Of a stretch of 56,344 nt of DNA, positions 1 through 8,373 are shown one piece after another. The position numbers and the translations under genes are program-made. Position 1 is the stretch's first letter, and each line of letters begins with the position of its first letter. The notes under the pieces were generated by a model. It was given only the letters and a program-made list of their open reading frames with translations, had not been told where the DNA came from and did not search any database. The stretch spans positions 1 through 56,344 of the forward strand of contig CANRFM010000014.1 in the NCBI GenBank assembly GCA_947629905.1, read 5' to 3'. Source of the DNA: an uncultured Clostridia bacterium. GTDB lineage: Bacteria > Bacillota > Clostridia > Oscillospirales > Ruminococcaceae.

Positions 1-51
1 CTTTCAGCAGTTTTTATATTCTATGTTATCATAGAAATACAGATATTATAT

Positions 52-79
52 TTGCATAACTGGAAAAATATGGTATAAT
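52..79 (+). promoter_or_regulatory. Promoter-like site in the AT-rich left edge
   Basis: TTGCAT at 52-57 and TATAAT at 74-79 are separated by 16 bp and followed by a run of TA-rich sequence. No convincing plus-strand gene follows before the minus-strand gene that ends at 244. The site could drive a non-coding RNA or be chance in AT-rich DNA. The remaining bases of 1-243 show nothing else I can name. Confidence 0.3.
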
Positions 80-243
80 ATAATATAATATATATATAAT
101 AGCAACAAAGAAAAAAGACGTGCAGACGTGCAATGCCTATACATAGCCAAAACAAGCGTGTACGGATGGTGTGCCAAGGGTGTGCAGACACGGCGCTTTA
201 CACGTTGGCGCAGACACTGCACCGCCTGAAAAGCAAGTCGCTC

Positions 244-633
244 TTATATTCTGCGCCGTGAGTTCACGCCCACTACGCCCCCACCCGCCCCGCTTGACAA
301 GAGGAGCAAGCACCGCAGCCAATAGCCCGGTGCAGCCGTTTCCCGGAGCAGGACTGTGCCGCACAGCAGCACCAATAGCAGCAACACCCCGCAGCACAGC
401 CCGGAAAGCAAGCCATGCCGCCGTCCGTACAGCCCTGCCCGTCTGCCCGCCATGAATGCACCGCCGCACCAGAGTACTGTTCCAAAGCCATGCATGACCG
501 CCGCCGGAAGTACCCCCATAATCCGCAACAGCCCGGCGCAAAGCACCCCGCCGCCGCCAATCCAGAGCAGCCCCTCGGCGACTGCCAGTAAATGCCGGAA
601 CAGCGCCGACTGCTCCTGCCTGAAATGCCGCAT
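244..633 (-). CDS. TIGR04086-type small membrane protein
   Basis: A 129-residue protein of unknown function with about four hydrophobic segments rich in Gly, Leu and Cys. The pattern of Gly-rich helices, a central GRRAGLYGRRHGLLSG-like turn and a closing GGGVVGVN resembles the TIGR04086 (YrzE-like) family, commonly found beside yajC in clostridia. Here it is the last gene of the operon, 44 nt after yajC. It starts at an ATG preceded by a G-rich stretch (GGGGGTACGGGT). The ORF is compositionally skewed, but the hydrophobic pattern and the yajC context support it. Confidence 0.7.
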   Translation of the reverse strand: MRHFRQEQSALFRHLLAVAEGLLWIGGGGVLCAGLLRIMGVLPAAVMHGFGTVLWCGGAFMAGRRAGLYGRRHGLLSGLCCGVLLLLVLLCGTVLLRETAAPGYWLRCLLLLSSGAGGGVVGVNSRRRI

Positions 634-677
634 ACCCGTACCCCCTTCCGGTACAGCCTATGCAGCCGGCAGGGCGT

Positions 678-1157
678 TTATTCGTCCTTTGGCTTGCCGG
701 TCGTAATGCCTTTCATGCGGTTTTTCTGCTTTTCTGCCTTTTCGGCGGCAGCCTGTTCGGTCGCCGTAACATTTTCCTTGATGGCATCGAGCTTCATGCG
801 GATCTTAAGCCGGTCGCTGCCTGTTTCGAGCACGACTGTTTCCGTCGATTCCTCCACACGCAGCACAATGCCCACAATGCCGCCGATCGTGACGACTTCA
901 TCCCCGACCTGCAAATTCCGCTGCATATCCCGGGTCTCTTTCTCCTGTTTCTGCTGCGGGCGGATCAGGAAAAAGTACAGAAATACGATGAGCAGCACCG
1001 GCAGTGCCAGTGTGGAAATGACCGTACCGCCCATTGCCTGTGTTCCGGTATCCGCCGCAGCTTCGCCCTCCGCAAATACCGTCAGGCTGCCCGTCAGGCA
1101 GACCATACCTGCCCCGCTCAGGGCAGCGGCTGCTTTCTTCCAGTTCAGATGTTTCAT
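678..1157 (-). CDS. yajC: Preprotein translocase accessory subunit YajC
   Basis: A 159-residue YajC. This inner-membrane protein associates with SecDF and the Sec translocon. There is a signal-like hydrophobic stretch near residues 8-27, then the conserved transmembrane helix (LPVLLIVFLYFFLIRPQQKQ) and a cytoplasmic domain with the family motif LQVGDEVVTIGGIVGIV. The C-terminus is highly charged. The start chosen is the ATG giving MKHLNWKK, because AGAAAGGC lies just upstream; a longer in-frame ATG at 1199 lacks this support. It follows nfnB by 13 nt, so it is probably co-transcribed with nfnAB. Confidence 0.92.
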   Translation of the reverse strand: MKHLNWKKAAAALSGAGMVCLTGSLTVFAEGEAAADTGTQAMGGTVISTLALPVLLIVFLYFFLIRPQQKQEKETRDMQRNLQVGDEVVTIGGIVGIVLRVEESTETVVLETGSDRLKIRMKLDAIKENVTATEQAAAEKAEKQKNRMKGITTGKPKDE

Positions 1158-1170
1158 AGCTTTGCCTTTC

Positions 1171-2550
1171 TTACTTGGTTTTTCCCTGCATATAGGCATC
1201 CATTGCCTTTGCAGCAGCCTTACCTGCGCCCATTGCCAAAATGACAGTCGCTGCGCCCGTCACGGCATCGCCGCCGGCATACACGCCCTGCTTGGTCGTC
1301 ATCATGTTTTCATCCACCACAAGGCAGCCACGCTTGTTGGCTTCGAGCCCCTCTGTCGTGGTGCGGATGAGCGGATTCGGGGAAGTGCCGATGGACATGA
1401 TGACCGTATCGACCGCAAGTTCATACTCCGAACCCTCGATCGGCACGGGGCTTCTTCTGCCGCTCTCGTCCGGCTCACCAAGTGCCATGCGCTGCACCAC
1501 AGCGGCACGCACCCTGCCGTTTTCATCCCCGAGGAGCTTCACCGGGTTGTTGAGGTTGAGGAACTCCACGCCCTCTTCTTTGGCGTGATGCACTTCTTCC
1601 CGGCGGGCTGGCATTTCCTCTTCGGAACGGCGGTAGATGATGTACACGTGTTCCGCCCCCATGCGCAGAGCGCTCCGGGCAGCATCCATTGCCACATTGC
1701 CGCCGCCGACCACAGCGACCGACTTCGACTGCAAAACAGGCGTGTCGTAGCCCTCCTGATAGCCTTTCATGAGGTTGATGCGGGTCAGGTACTCATTCGC
1801 CGAGCAAACACCGACCAGACCCTCTCCCTCGATACCCATGAACCGTGGCAGCCCTGCGCCCGAACCGACAAAGACCGCTTCATAGCCGTCTGCCATCAGT
1901 TCGTCCACGCTCATCACCTTACCGATGACCATGTTCGTCATGACTTTCACGCCGAGGGCTTTCAGGTTCTCGACCTCTTTCTGTACAATGGCTTTGGGCA
2001 GACGAAATTCCGGGATACCGTACATCAGCACACCCCCGGCAACGTGGAACGCCTCAAAGACCGTGACTTCATACCCCAATTTCGCCAAATCGCCCGCACA
2101 GGTCAGCCCGGCAGGACCGCCGCCGACAATGGCAGCCTTATGCCCGTTGGGGACGGTTTTTTCGCCATGTTCCTGATGATAGCCAGCCGCAAAGCGTTCC
2201 AGTCTGCCGATCCCGACCGGCTCGCCCTTGATACCCCGCACACACTTGCTCTCGCACTGCCGTTCCTGCGGGCAAACTCTGCCGCATACAGCGGGGAGAC
2301 TGTTTGTCGTGTGGATGATCTCGCAAGCCGCTTCAAAATTCCCCTCAGCGATCTGATGAATAAATTCCGGAATGCGCACCCCGACCGGACAGCCGGACAC
2401 GCAGGGCTTGTTCTTGCAATTCAGGCAGCGTGTCGCTTCCTCGACTGCCATTTCCTGCGTGTAGCCAAGGGTGACCTCCTGAAAATTTCTCGCACGTACC
2501 TGCGGATCCTGTTCCGGCATCGGTACTTTTGTCTGTGACATATTCGGCAT
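1171..2550 (-). CDS. nfnB: NADPH-binding subunit of NfnAB transhydrogenase (GltD-like)
   Basis: A 459-residue flavoprotein of the glutamate synthase small subunit family. Cysteine clusters near the N-terminus (CLNCKNKPCVSGCP and CGRVCPQERQCESKC) should hold two [4Fe-4S] clusters. An FAD-binding VGGGPAGLTCAGDLAKLG motif and a second dinucleotide fold VAVVGGGNVAMDAARSALRMG follow. Alone it could be read as GltA/GltD, but the gene just upstream is NfnA, and no large glutamate synthase subunit is present. NfnAB couples reduced ferredoxin and NADH oxidation to NADP+ reduction by flavin-based bifurcation. The start at 2550 has GGAGGAGG upstream. Confidence 0.88.
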   Translation of the reverse strand: MPNMSQTKVPMPEQDPQVRARNFQEVTLGYTQEMAVEEATRCLNCKNKPCVSGCPVGVRIPEFIHQIAEGNFEAACEIIHTTNSLPAVCGRVCPQERQCESKCVRGIKGEPVGIGRLERFAAGYHQEHGEKTVPNGHKAAIVGGGPAGLTCAGDLAKLGYEVTVFEAFHVAGGVLMYGIPEFRLPKAIVQKEVENLKALGVKVMTNMVIGKVMSVDELMADGYEAVFVGSGAGLPRFMGIEGEGLVGVCSANEYLTRINLMKGYQEGYDTPVLQSKSVAVVGGGNVAMDAARSALRMGAEHVYIIYRRSEEEMPARREEVHHAKEEGVEFLNLNNPVKLLGDENGRVRAAVVQRMALGEPDESGRRSPVPIEGSEYELAVDTVIMSIGTSPNPLIRTTTEGLEANKRGCLVVDENMMTTKQGVYAGGDAVTGAATVILAMGAGKAAAKAMDAYMQGKTK

Positions 2551-2570
2551 AGTATTGACCTCCTCCGGTG

Positions 2571-3404
2571 TTACACCTTGTCGGCAGCCTGCAGCATACG
2601 GCATTCGGCTTCCCGCTGTTTGAATGTTCCATTCCGCCGCATCAGCTCGTCAAAATCGACCTCATGCCCGTTAAAATCGGGACCCTCCACGCACGCATAG
2701 CGAATTTTTCCGCCCACGGTGACACGGCAGCCGCCGCACATTCCCGTACCGTCCACCATGATCGGGTTGAGGGAAACAATTGTGGGGATGTTGTATTCTT
2801 TTGTTAAAAGGCTGACGAACTTCATCATCGGTACAGGACCAATGGCAATAACGGCATCGTACTGCACCCCGGCTTCGATCTGCGCCTTAAGGGCATCGAT
2901 GACGAAACCTTTCCGCCCGTAGCTGCCGTCATCCGTGCAGAGGATCAGCTCGGTGCAGCTCTTCCGGAAAGCCTCTTCCAAAATGACAATATCCTTGCTG
3001 CGGAAACCGGCGATGACATCCACGTGCAGCCCTGCGGCATGGAGTGCTTTTGCCTGTGGGTAGGCGATCGCACAGCCCACACCGCCGCCGATAATGCACA
3101 CACGCTTTGCCCCTGCCGGAATTTCTGTCGGCACACCGAGCGGTCCGACCAAGTCAAGCACGCTGTCGCCCTCGTTCAGGGCATTGAGCTTTTCGGTAGA
3201 CCGTCCCACGATCTGGAAAATGAGGGTAATTGTCCCCTTTTCCCGGTCGTAGTCCGCAATTGTCAGCGGCACACGCTCCCCCTTTTCGTCCACCCGGAAG
3301 ATGATGAACTGCCCCGGTTTTGCCTTTTTGGCGATATAGGGTGCTTCCAGTTCCATGAGGGTGACAGAGGGGTTGAGTATTTCTTTTTTTATGATACGAA
3401 ACAT
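2571..3404 (-). CDS. nfnA: NADH/ferredoxin-side subunit of NfnAB transhydrogenase
   Basis: A 277-residue ferredoxin-NADP reductase-like protein. The N-terminal flavin domain carries the RVPLTIADYD motif, the NAD-binding domain carries IIGGGVGCAIAYPQAKAL, and a C-terminal MCGGCRVTVGG...C segment (about residues 220-240) should bind a [2Fe-2S] cluster. This layout matches NfnA, SudB and PyrK-type subunits. The NfnB homologue 20 nt downstream decides for NfnA; sulfide dehydrogenase is the main alternative. AAGGGAGGT precedes the ATG. It is the first gene of the operon. Confidence 0.88.
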   Translation of the reverse strand: MFRIIKKEILNPSVTLMELEAPYIAKKAKPGQFIIFRVDEKGERVPLTIADYDREKGTITLIFQIVGRSTEKLNALNEGDSVLDLVGPLGVPTEIPAGAKRVCIIGGGVGCAIAYPQAKALHAAGLHVDVIAGFRSKDIVILEEAFRKSCTELILCTDDGSYGRKGFVIDALKAQIEAGVQYDAVIAIGPVPMMKFVSLLTKEYNIPTIVSLNPIMVDGTGMCGGCRVTVGGKIRYACVEGPDFNGHEVDFDELMRRNGTFKQREAECRMLQAADKV

Positions 3405-3481
3405 CAGAGTTACCTCCCTTATTTAGCAGTAAGAAAGAAGCAGAAACAGCAAGCCGCTCCCGCCTCCTGCTTTCCCATTCT

Positions 3482-3510
3482 ATTATACCACAAAAATCAG
3501 CTCTCGTCAA
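3482..3510 (-). promoter_or_regulatory. Promoter of the nfnA-nfnB-yajC operon
   Basis: Read on the minus strand, TTGACG (3505-3510) and TATAAT (3482-3487) are separated by 17 bp and point at nfnA, whose ATG is about 78 nt downstream. The -35 box lies beside the intergenic repeat cluster. Confidence 0.8.
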
Positions 3511-3515
3511 GAGGG

Positions 3516-3635
3516 CGGCAGGCTGCCGCATCCGATTTGCCTCCCAATGCGCCTTCGGCGCAAAGGTCGGCTTGCTTGACTGGTAGTGTAATTTGGGTTG
3601 TGCAAAGGTCGGCTTGCTCGGATGATAGTGCAATA
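3516..3635 (-). repeat. Intergenic repeat family A, full plus partial copy
   Basis: A full copy at 3516-3591 and a partial copy at 3600-3635 share AAAGGTCGGCTTGCT. On the minus strand the element contains GTCAAGCAAGCCGACCTTTG, CATTGGGAGGC and a CGGCAG-CTGCCG palindrome. The same unit occurs in the opposite orientation at 50632-50710. It encodes nothing visible and lies outside genes, like a short non-autonomous palindromic element. Confidence 0.75.
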
Positions 3636-3637
3636 TA

Positions 3638-3787
3638 GACCCCTCTGTCACTTCGTGACATCTCCCCTTGCAGGGGAGACTTTGCCCGACAGAAAATGCA
3701 AAGGGGGTCGCATTTCACGACCTTTGCGCCGCAGTCGCCACTGTCTCCCCTTTCAGGGGAGATGTCGGCGTAGCCGACAGAGGGGTC
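3638..3787. repeat. Intergenic repeat family B, two inverted copies
   Basis: Copy one (3638-3680) reads GACCCCTCTGTCACTTCGTG and then ATCTCCCC-TTGCA-GGGGAGAC. Copy two (3743-3787) is the inverse and contains CTCCCCTTTCAGGGGAG and TGTCGGCGTAGCCGACA. Each copy has two small stem-loops, and the two copies could also pair with each other over about 150 bp. The cluster fills the gap between the ABC operon and nfnA and may act as a terminator. A third copy lies at 12540-12585. Confidence 0.8.
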
Positions 3788-3825
3788 AAAACGGGTGCAG
3801 CGTCACGCTGCCAGCCTGCCGGCGG

Positions 3826-4509
3826 TTAGTCCATTCCAAAACCCTTTTCAAGCCAGCTCGTCTCCGGCAATTCGAGGATGCGGTCGCCCTTCTTCCACAT
3901 CCGGAGAGATATTGCCGCAATGTAAGCACCCCCGACCGCAAAGATCAGCAGCGCAGCCCCCACCGCCGCCGGGAGGGACAGCCCGAAACCGTTCCGGAGC
4001 GCAGGGATCTTATCGACCCAGAACTGTGCGGAAATGACCGCAAAATAGAGGATCATATCAAGAAAAGAGGCTCGTTTTATGTGCCGGAACATACAGAGTG
4101 CGATCGCTGTATCGGCAAGCGCACCGGCGATCAGCATATCGGCGGCATACGGTCCTCCGAGAATGACTGCCACTAACACCGTCACTACGACATGATAGCC
4201 AAGGCACTGGCAGGTCGAAAGCGTGATGGCAGAAAGCGTGTACAGCGGCTTTGCACAATTCACAGAGGCGAAGAATTTGTACCGGGTGAGCCTGTCGTTG
4301 AGGAATGACCACGGGAAGATCAAGCCTATCTGTGAAATTGCATAACTGGCGATCATCACCATATAGTCCTCACTGCCGACAGGTGCTGTTTTCGGTGCTG
4401 TGATGAGAATGACAGACACCATGATCAGTGGCAGCGGCAGCATAACTATCATGCCATAGGCAAAAGCGCTTTTCCAACAGAGTTTCAGGGCACGGATGTA
4501 ATGTTTCAC
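3826..4509 (-). CDS. ABC-transporter-associated membrane protein
   Basis: A 227-residue integral membrane protein with about six hydrophobic segments and no motif I can assign to a named family. It begins with GTG (VKHYIRALKL), chosen because AAGGAGGT lies six bases upstream. It is the last gene of a minus-strand operon with a GntR regulator, an ABC ATPase and another membrane protein, so it is probably one of two membrane subunits of an exporter of the YtrA-regulated type. The substrate is unknown. Confidence 0.72.
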   Translation of the reverse strand: MKHYIRALKLCWKSAFAYGMIVMLPLPLIMVSVILITAPKTAPVGSEDYMVMIASYAISQIGLIFPWSFLNDRLTRYKFFASVNCAKPLYTLSAITLSTCQCLGYHVVVTVLVAVILGGPYAADMLIAGALADTAIALCMFRHIKRASFLDMILYFAVISAQFWVDKIPALRNGFGLSLPAAVGAALLIFAVGGAYIAAISLRMWKKGDRILELPETSWLEKGFGMD

Positions 4510-4522
4510 GATGTGACCTCCT

Positions 4523-5185
4523 TCAGGTGTTCCAGAAATATTTGCGGTAATGGCGCAGCAGGATGAGATGCGACAGGGGAACGAGCAGGAGTGCGACCGC
4601 CCCCGCAAGCCAGTGCCACCATTCCACCCTTTGCACCGTGAACCGCACTGCGGAAAAGATACCGGTCAGTACAAGTGCCGTGATACGCAGCACATTGGCA
4701 AGTCCCTCGTCCGGCAGCATTTGCAGGAAATTCAGGAAACTGATCATATACAGCGAAACGATCAGCAGGATCACATAGGCGGCTGCACTGGTTCCTATCG
4801 GTACTGCCATGTTCAGGAGATACATTCCCCCCAAAGACAGCACTAAGATCAGGATAGCGACAAGCAGTACCCCCGTGCGCATTTTCTGATAGCCCGCAAA
4901 GCCTTCCTTTGTGGAGCGGAAGAATTTCCCGCCCGGCACGGATCTCGGGAACATATAGCCGCCCAGAAGGAACAGATGTGTCAGCATCAGACTGATCTGA
5001 AAGATCAGACTGACAAAATCGGATATGCGGTTCGTTTTACCCTCTGACCAGCTGATAACGGCAAAGATGAGCGACGTGAGGCACGTCTGCGCAAACAGCA
5101 GTCCGGTAAACGTGACCGTAAGCCGCCCTATGCTGCTGCCCGTGTATAATTTCACTGCCTGTGAAAGTGTCAGTGTCTTATTCAT
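4523..5185 (-). CDS. ABC-transporter-associated membrane protein
   Basis: A 220-residue protein with five or six predicted membrane helices (for example LLVAILILVLSLGGMYLLNM). It lies between the ATPase gene, which it overlaps by 8 bp, and the second membrane protein 13 nt downstream. The overlap suggests translational coupling and therefore a permease role for the ATPase. The start MNKTLTL has GAAAGGCGG upstream. I do not recognise a more specific family. Confidence 0.72.
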   Translation of the reverse strand: MNKTLTLSQAVKLYTGSSIGRLTVTFTGLLFAQTCLTSLIFAVISWSEGKTNRISDFVSLIFQISLMLTHLFLLGGYMFPRSVPGGKFFRSTKEGFAGYQKMRTGVLLVAILILVLSLGGMYLLNMAVPIGTSAAAYVILLIVSLYMISFLNFLQMLPDEGLANVLRITALVLTGIFSAVRFTVQRVEWWHWLAGAVALLLVPLSHLILLRHYRKYFWNT

Positions 5186-6062
5186 CTTGTTCCGCCTTTC
5201 TGAGCAAGCCCACACTGAGCTGCTGCAATGTCGGGGCTTCTACCGCCGTATCGAGCGCACGGAGCTTGTCCGCCTGTTCCACAAGGGCGATTCCCTCAAA
5301 ACTGGTCGCATTGCCGGAGAAAGTCATCATCAGCGGCTTTGCCTTTGCTGCCTGTGCCGCATCGCCATGCACAAGCTGATAGCTCTGTTTCAGGTCTTCC
5401 ACAAAGCCCTGTGCGATGACTTTGCCGTGTGACATGAAAACGGCATAGTCCGTGACATTTTCCATATCGGAAATATTATGCGTGGAGAACAGCACCGAAC
5501 GCTCCCCGTCACGTGCCGCAAGGTACTCCCGGAAGAGGTCGCACAGCATATCCCGTGCCAGCGGGTCAAGGCTCGAAGCCGGTTCATCCAGTACGAGCAG
5601 TTCCGTATCCCGTGACAGCACTGCCGCAAGGTAAGTCCGCATCCGGTTGCCGTCGGAGAGTTTTGCCAGTTTCTTCTGCTTTTTGTCCGCCGGGTCGCCG
5701 AGCTTGAACCGTCTGCACAGCTCCGTAAATCTCGCCCTGTCAAAATTGTCAAACCCCAGTTCCATAGAAGCGGCAATGGTTTTTAGCGTCCAGTTCGGCG
5801 GGAAGAAATTCATCGAGGAACAGTAGCCGATCCGGTTTCGCAGCGCCGGGTCGTCAATATCCCGCCTCTCCCCGAAATAAAGCGCCTCGCCGCCGCTTTT
5901 CCCCGTCACACCGCAGAGAATGTCGATCAGGGTCGTCTTGCCTGCGCCGTTCACCCCGATCAGGGCAGTGGTAAAACCGCAGGGAATGACAGCATCCACA
6001 CCGCCCAGTGTGAAGTCCTTGTAATGCTTTGTAATGCCTTTGATCTCGATCACGTTTTTCAT
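5178..6062 (-). CDS. ABC transporter ATP-binding protein
   Basis: A 294-residue ATPase with Walker A GVNGAGKTT, Walker B LLVLDEPASSLD and an H-loop STHN. The signature motif reads LSDGN instead of LSGGQ, as often happens in the YtrB/CcmA-like branch used by GntR-regulated ABC systems. The C-terminal 80 residues are a variable regulatory domain. The start MKNVIEIKG has AAAAGGAG upstream; a further upstream in-frame ATG would overlap the regulator gene. It powers the two membrane proteins encoded downstream; whether they export a peptide, lipid or drug cannot be read from the sequence. Confidence 0.9.
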   Translation of the reverse strand: MKNVIEIKGITKHYKDFTLGGVDAVIPCGFTTALIGVNGAGKTTLIDILCGVTGKSGGEALYFGERRDIDDPALRNRIGYCSSMNFFPPNWTLKTIAASMELGFDNFDRARFTELCRRFKLGDPADKKQKKLAKLSDGNRMRTYLAAVLSRDTELLVLDEPASSLDPLARDMLCDLFREYLAARDGERSVLFSTHNISDMENVTDYAVFMSHGKVIAQGFVEDLKQSYQLVHGDAAQAAKAKPLMMTFSGNATSFEGIALVEQADKLRALDTAVEAPTLQQLSVGLLRKAEQDE

Positions 6063-6076
6063 GGTTTGTCTCCTTT

Positions 6077-6448
6077 TCATGCATCCATATTCCAAAGCGC
6101 AGCAAGGGTCTGCTGCACCTCGTCCAGTCCCATTCCGGCAATGCGTGCCGAATAGATCGCATCGGTCAGGTGTTCTTCAAGCTGCCGCATATGCTGTTCC
6201 GCAAGCAGCTGTGCATCCTGCGCATTCACGAAATAGCCCTTGCCCTTGGTCGCCGTCACCAAACCCTCGGCGGAAAGTTCTTCATAGGCTTTCATTGTGG
6301 TAATGACGCTGATCCGCAGATCCTGCGCCAGTGCCCGGATAGACGGCAGCGGGTCGCCCCCCTGAAGCTGCCCGGTCAGGATCTGTTCCCGCAGCTGTGC
6401 AGCGATCTGCTTGTAAATGGGTTCGTTCGTGTTCTGATAGATCTTCAT
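6077..6448 (-). CDS. GntR-family regulator, YtrA type
   Basis: A 123-residue regulator with an N-terminal winged helix of GntR type (NEPIYKQIAAQLREQILTGQ, then LPSIRALAQDLRISVITTMKAYEEL) and only a short helical C-terminus. That makes it YtrA-like, not a large effector-binding GntR. Such proteins usually repress their own operon, which encodes an ABC transporter responding to cell-envelope stress; the genes directly downstream fit this. It is the first gene of the operon and probably autoregulated. Confidence 0.9.
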   Translation of the reverse strand: MKIYQNTNEPIYKQIAAQLREQILTGQLQGGDPLPSIRALAQDLRISVITTMKAYEELSAEGLVTATKGKGYFVNAQDAQLLAEQHMRQLEEHLTDAIYSARIAGMGLDEVQQTLAALWNMDA

Positions 6449-6489
6449 GTCATGCCTCCCTTGCTTAACTGTTCATGCGTTATATATAC

Positions 6490-6518
6490 AGTATACACCA
6501 GTTGAGCCGCACTGTCAA
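6490..6518 (-). promoter_or_regulatory. Promoter of the GntR-ABC operon
   Basis: On the minus strand TTGACA (6513-6518) and TATACT (6490-6495) have a 17-bp spacer. The -10 region sits in an AT-rich imperfect palindrome (GTATACTGTATATA), a plausible operator for the GntR protein encoded 42 nt downstream. The operator is an inference. Confidence 0.8.
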
Positions 6519-6612
6519 TATCTCAGCTGCACAAAGTTACGGATATTTCCGGTGCATTTTTTGACAGAATGCACAAACTCCTGCCATTCTGCCAAAAAAA
6601 GAACCCCGACAG

Positions 6613-6648
6613 ACAAAAAAACCCTGCCCGGTGCAGTACACCGGGCAG
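6613..6648 (-). terminator. Rho-independent terminator of the XRE regulator gene
   Basis: On the minus strand CTGCCCGGTG and CACCGGGCAG form a perfect 10-bp stem with a 5-nt loop, followed by GG and a run of seven T. It lies about 55 nt beyond the stop codon of the XRE-type regulator. Confidence 0.9.
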
Positions 6649-6702
6649 AGCCATCAAGGAGGGTATTCTATTCCAGCAAAATGCCGGTTCAGGAAATCTG
6701 CA

Positions 6703-8088
6703 TTACACCCCAAGCGCCTGTTCCATTAACTGGAGCGTTTCTTCTTTGGAGCGGAGTATGTCCCATTTTTCGAGCTTTTTGAGATAATCGACAAACATAT
6801 CCGTAATGCGCTTGTTATGCGTCACGGAAATATAGCACTTCCCCTCGAAATCAACCATGACCAGAAGCATACCATTTGTCCTGAGATTGACGATCGTGTT
6901 GTCCGACATCCGTATTGCCGGAAAGCGCAGGGCATTGTAGCTGTTCATGTCCGTCTCCCTTGCCGTTTCAACGGCTCTGTGCAGCGAATCTTCCCGCAGT
7001 TCGAGCGGAATTTCTTTCGTAAAAGACAGCATTTCCCGCATTTTTTTGCCCTGCAAAACGATCTCCATCCCGTCCTCAAAAAAGATGTCATGCGTGACGG
7101 TCGTATCACCGAGATATTGCCCCAGAAAACGGATATAATTTTCTGCGATCTGCTCCTTGTTTTCAAAATCCGCAATGTACTCATAAATGTTCCGGACGTT
7201 CGCCTCCATGATGTAGCACGGGGTCTTTTTGAGGAGATACAGTTCCCCGCCGGAGATCATGTCCTTTCCGTCCGTCATCATATCCTGCAAAAAGGCAATG
7301 GGGTCGCTGTACACGCTGACAAACGGGGCAGTTTCCGCAAGGAGCGTGTCAAAATGCTGCCGTTCCGCAGCGACAAAGCTCCCCTCGTTCAGGAACACGC
7401 CATTTTCCGCCTCCTTATCGAACAGGATCATCCCCCTGTCCGTGATGAGCCGGAAGCAGTACTGACTGCTCCCGATAAAGCTGTTAACATCCGTCTGAAA
7501 ACCGCACGGTGTCACGTTCCGCAGCATCAGCGCCGGAATGGCATTGACAATGGAAAGAAAATCCATGCCGGCATTGCTCTTGTCCATCGGCACAAGCCAT
7601 GTAACAGCACAGTCCTCGTCCAGTGCCGCAAACAGGCACTCCACAAAGGCAGAATTGGCATATATGGGCGATTCGAGCAAGCGCACCGTTTCCGTCCCCC
7701 GACAGAGCCACACAGCGGCAGCGGTCAAATCTTCCAGCCCTGAGATGGCAGCTCCCGGCTGCGGGATACGGGCTTGCCGTCTGCTTTCCGGTATGGTCGG
7801 GTAGGTAATGGCGTAGAGCTTGTTGAATGCCCGGCTGACAAACTGATTTGCCGGGGTAGAGCGGTCGTACTGAAAGGCTTCCGCCAGTTCGAGCTTCTCT
7901 TCCGGGGTGAGGGACATCACCTGTGAAAGTTCCTCGATCATGTCATAACTTGCCGAGAGCAGGTGACCGTTTTTGATCTTGCTGAAATGCGATTTTTTCA
8001 GGTTCAGCTTTTCGCACAACTCCACAGAAGACACCTGATACACAAGCATGAGTTCGCTTAGTTTTTTCCCAAATTCCGTAATAATCAT
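6703..8088 (-). CDS. XRE-like HTH transcriptional regulator with large C-terminal domain
   Basis: A 461-residue protein. Residues 1-70 look like a Cro/C1-type helix-turn-helix (FGKKLSELMLVYQVSSVELC, then KKSHFSKIKNGHLL, and a conserved MSLTPEEKLELAEAF). The remaining 390 residues match no family I can name. The start giving MIITEFGKK is chosen from domain extent; the GGGAG before it is close, so the start is not certain. It is divergently transcribed from the hydrolase-condensation-carrier-ligase cassette, with both promoters inside a 285-bp gap, so it is the likely local regulator. The large domain may sense a ligand. Confidence 0.78.
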   Translation of the reverse strand: MIITEFGKKLSELMLVYQVSSVELCEKLNLKKSHFSKIKNGHLLSASYDMIEELSQVMSLTPEEKLELAEAFQYDRSTPANQFVSRAFNKLYAITYPTIPESRRQARIPQPGAAISGLEDLTAAAVWLCRGTETVRLLESPIYANSAFVECLFAALDEDCAVTWLVPMDKSNAGMDFLSIVNAIPALMLRNVTPCGFQTDVNSFIGSSQYCFRLITDRGMILFDKEAENGVFLNEGSFVAAERQHFDTLLAETAPFVSVYSDPIAFLQDMMTDGKDMISGGELYLLKKTPCYIMEANVRNIYEYIADFENKEQIAENYIRFLGQYLGDTTVTHDIFFEDGMEIVLQGKKMREMLSFTKEIPLELREDSLHRAVETARETDMNSYNALRFPAIRMSDNTIVNLRTNGMLLVMVDFEGKCYISVTHNKRITDMFVDYLKKLEKWDILRSKEETLQLMEQALGV

Positions 8089-8130
8089 CTCCCGTACTTC
8101 TGACTTCCTGCACGCTTTGCAGCTTATATC

Positions 8131-8159
8131 ATTATAGCACAATACCAAAATCAAGTCAA
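8131..8159 (-). promoter_or_regulatory. Promoter of the XRE regulator
   Basis: On the minus strand TTGACT (8154-8159) and TATAAT (8131-8136) are separated by 17 bp. The predicted leader is about 36 nt. It is back to back with the promoter at 8294-8322. Confidence 0.85.
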
Positions 8160-8293
8160 TAGAATGTCTACTGGTTTCCATTTTTTTTTTTTTTGTATGG
8201 AAACTCCATAAAAGCCGAAAACAAATCGCTCTTCACAAAATGCGACGGTTTTTGAATATCGTCTAAAAATTATGTGAATTTCTCAAAAACAGC

Positions 8294-8322
8294 TTGACCT
8301 ACTGTCTGAAATATGGTAAAAT
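8294..8322 (+). promoter_or_regulatory. Promoter of the NRPS-like cassette
   Basis: TTGACC (8294-8299) and TAAAAT (8317-8322) have a 17-bp spacer and lie about 50 nt before the hydrolase ATG. No other promoter is obvious before 12537, so the four genes are probably one transcript. Confidence 0.8.
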
Positions 8323-8373
8323 AGAAGAAGAATCCGGAAAGTTATGGCAGACTTTCCGCAAAGGAGCGATCAC

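Noticed and set aside
137-706. Several overlapping frames in all directions near the left edge
   Set aside because: Only the minus frame at 244-633 has a membrane-protein pattern and fits the yajC context; the others are by-products of GC-rich coding sequence.
592-2538. Plus-strand open frame of 648 codons opposite nfnB
   Set aside because: It is the antisense shadow of a gene with clear FAD, NADPH and iron-sulfur motifs. It has no ribosome site and no recognisable domain, and its length follows from codon bias on the other strand.
1171-2550. Glutamate synthase small subunit
   Set aside because: No large glutamate synthase subunit is nearby, while a NfnA homologue lies directly upstream, so the pair is better read as NfnAB.
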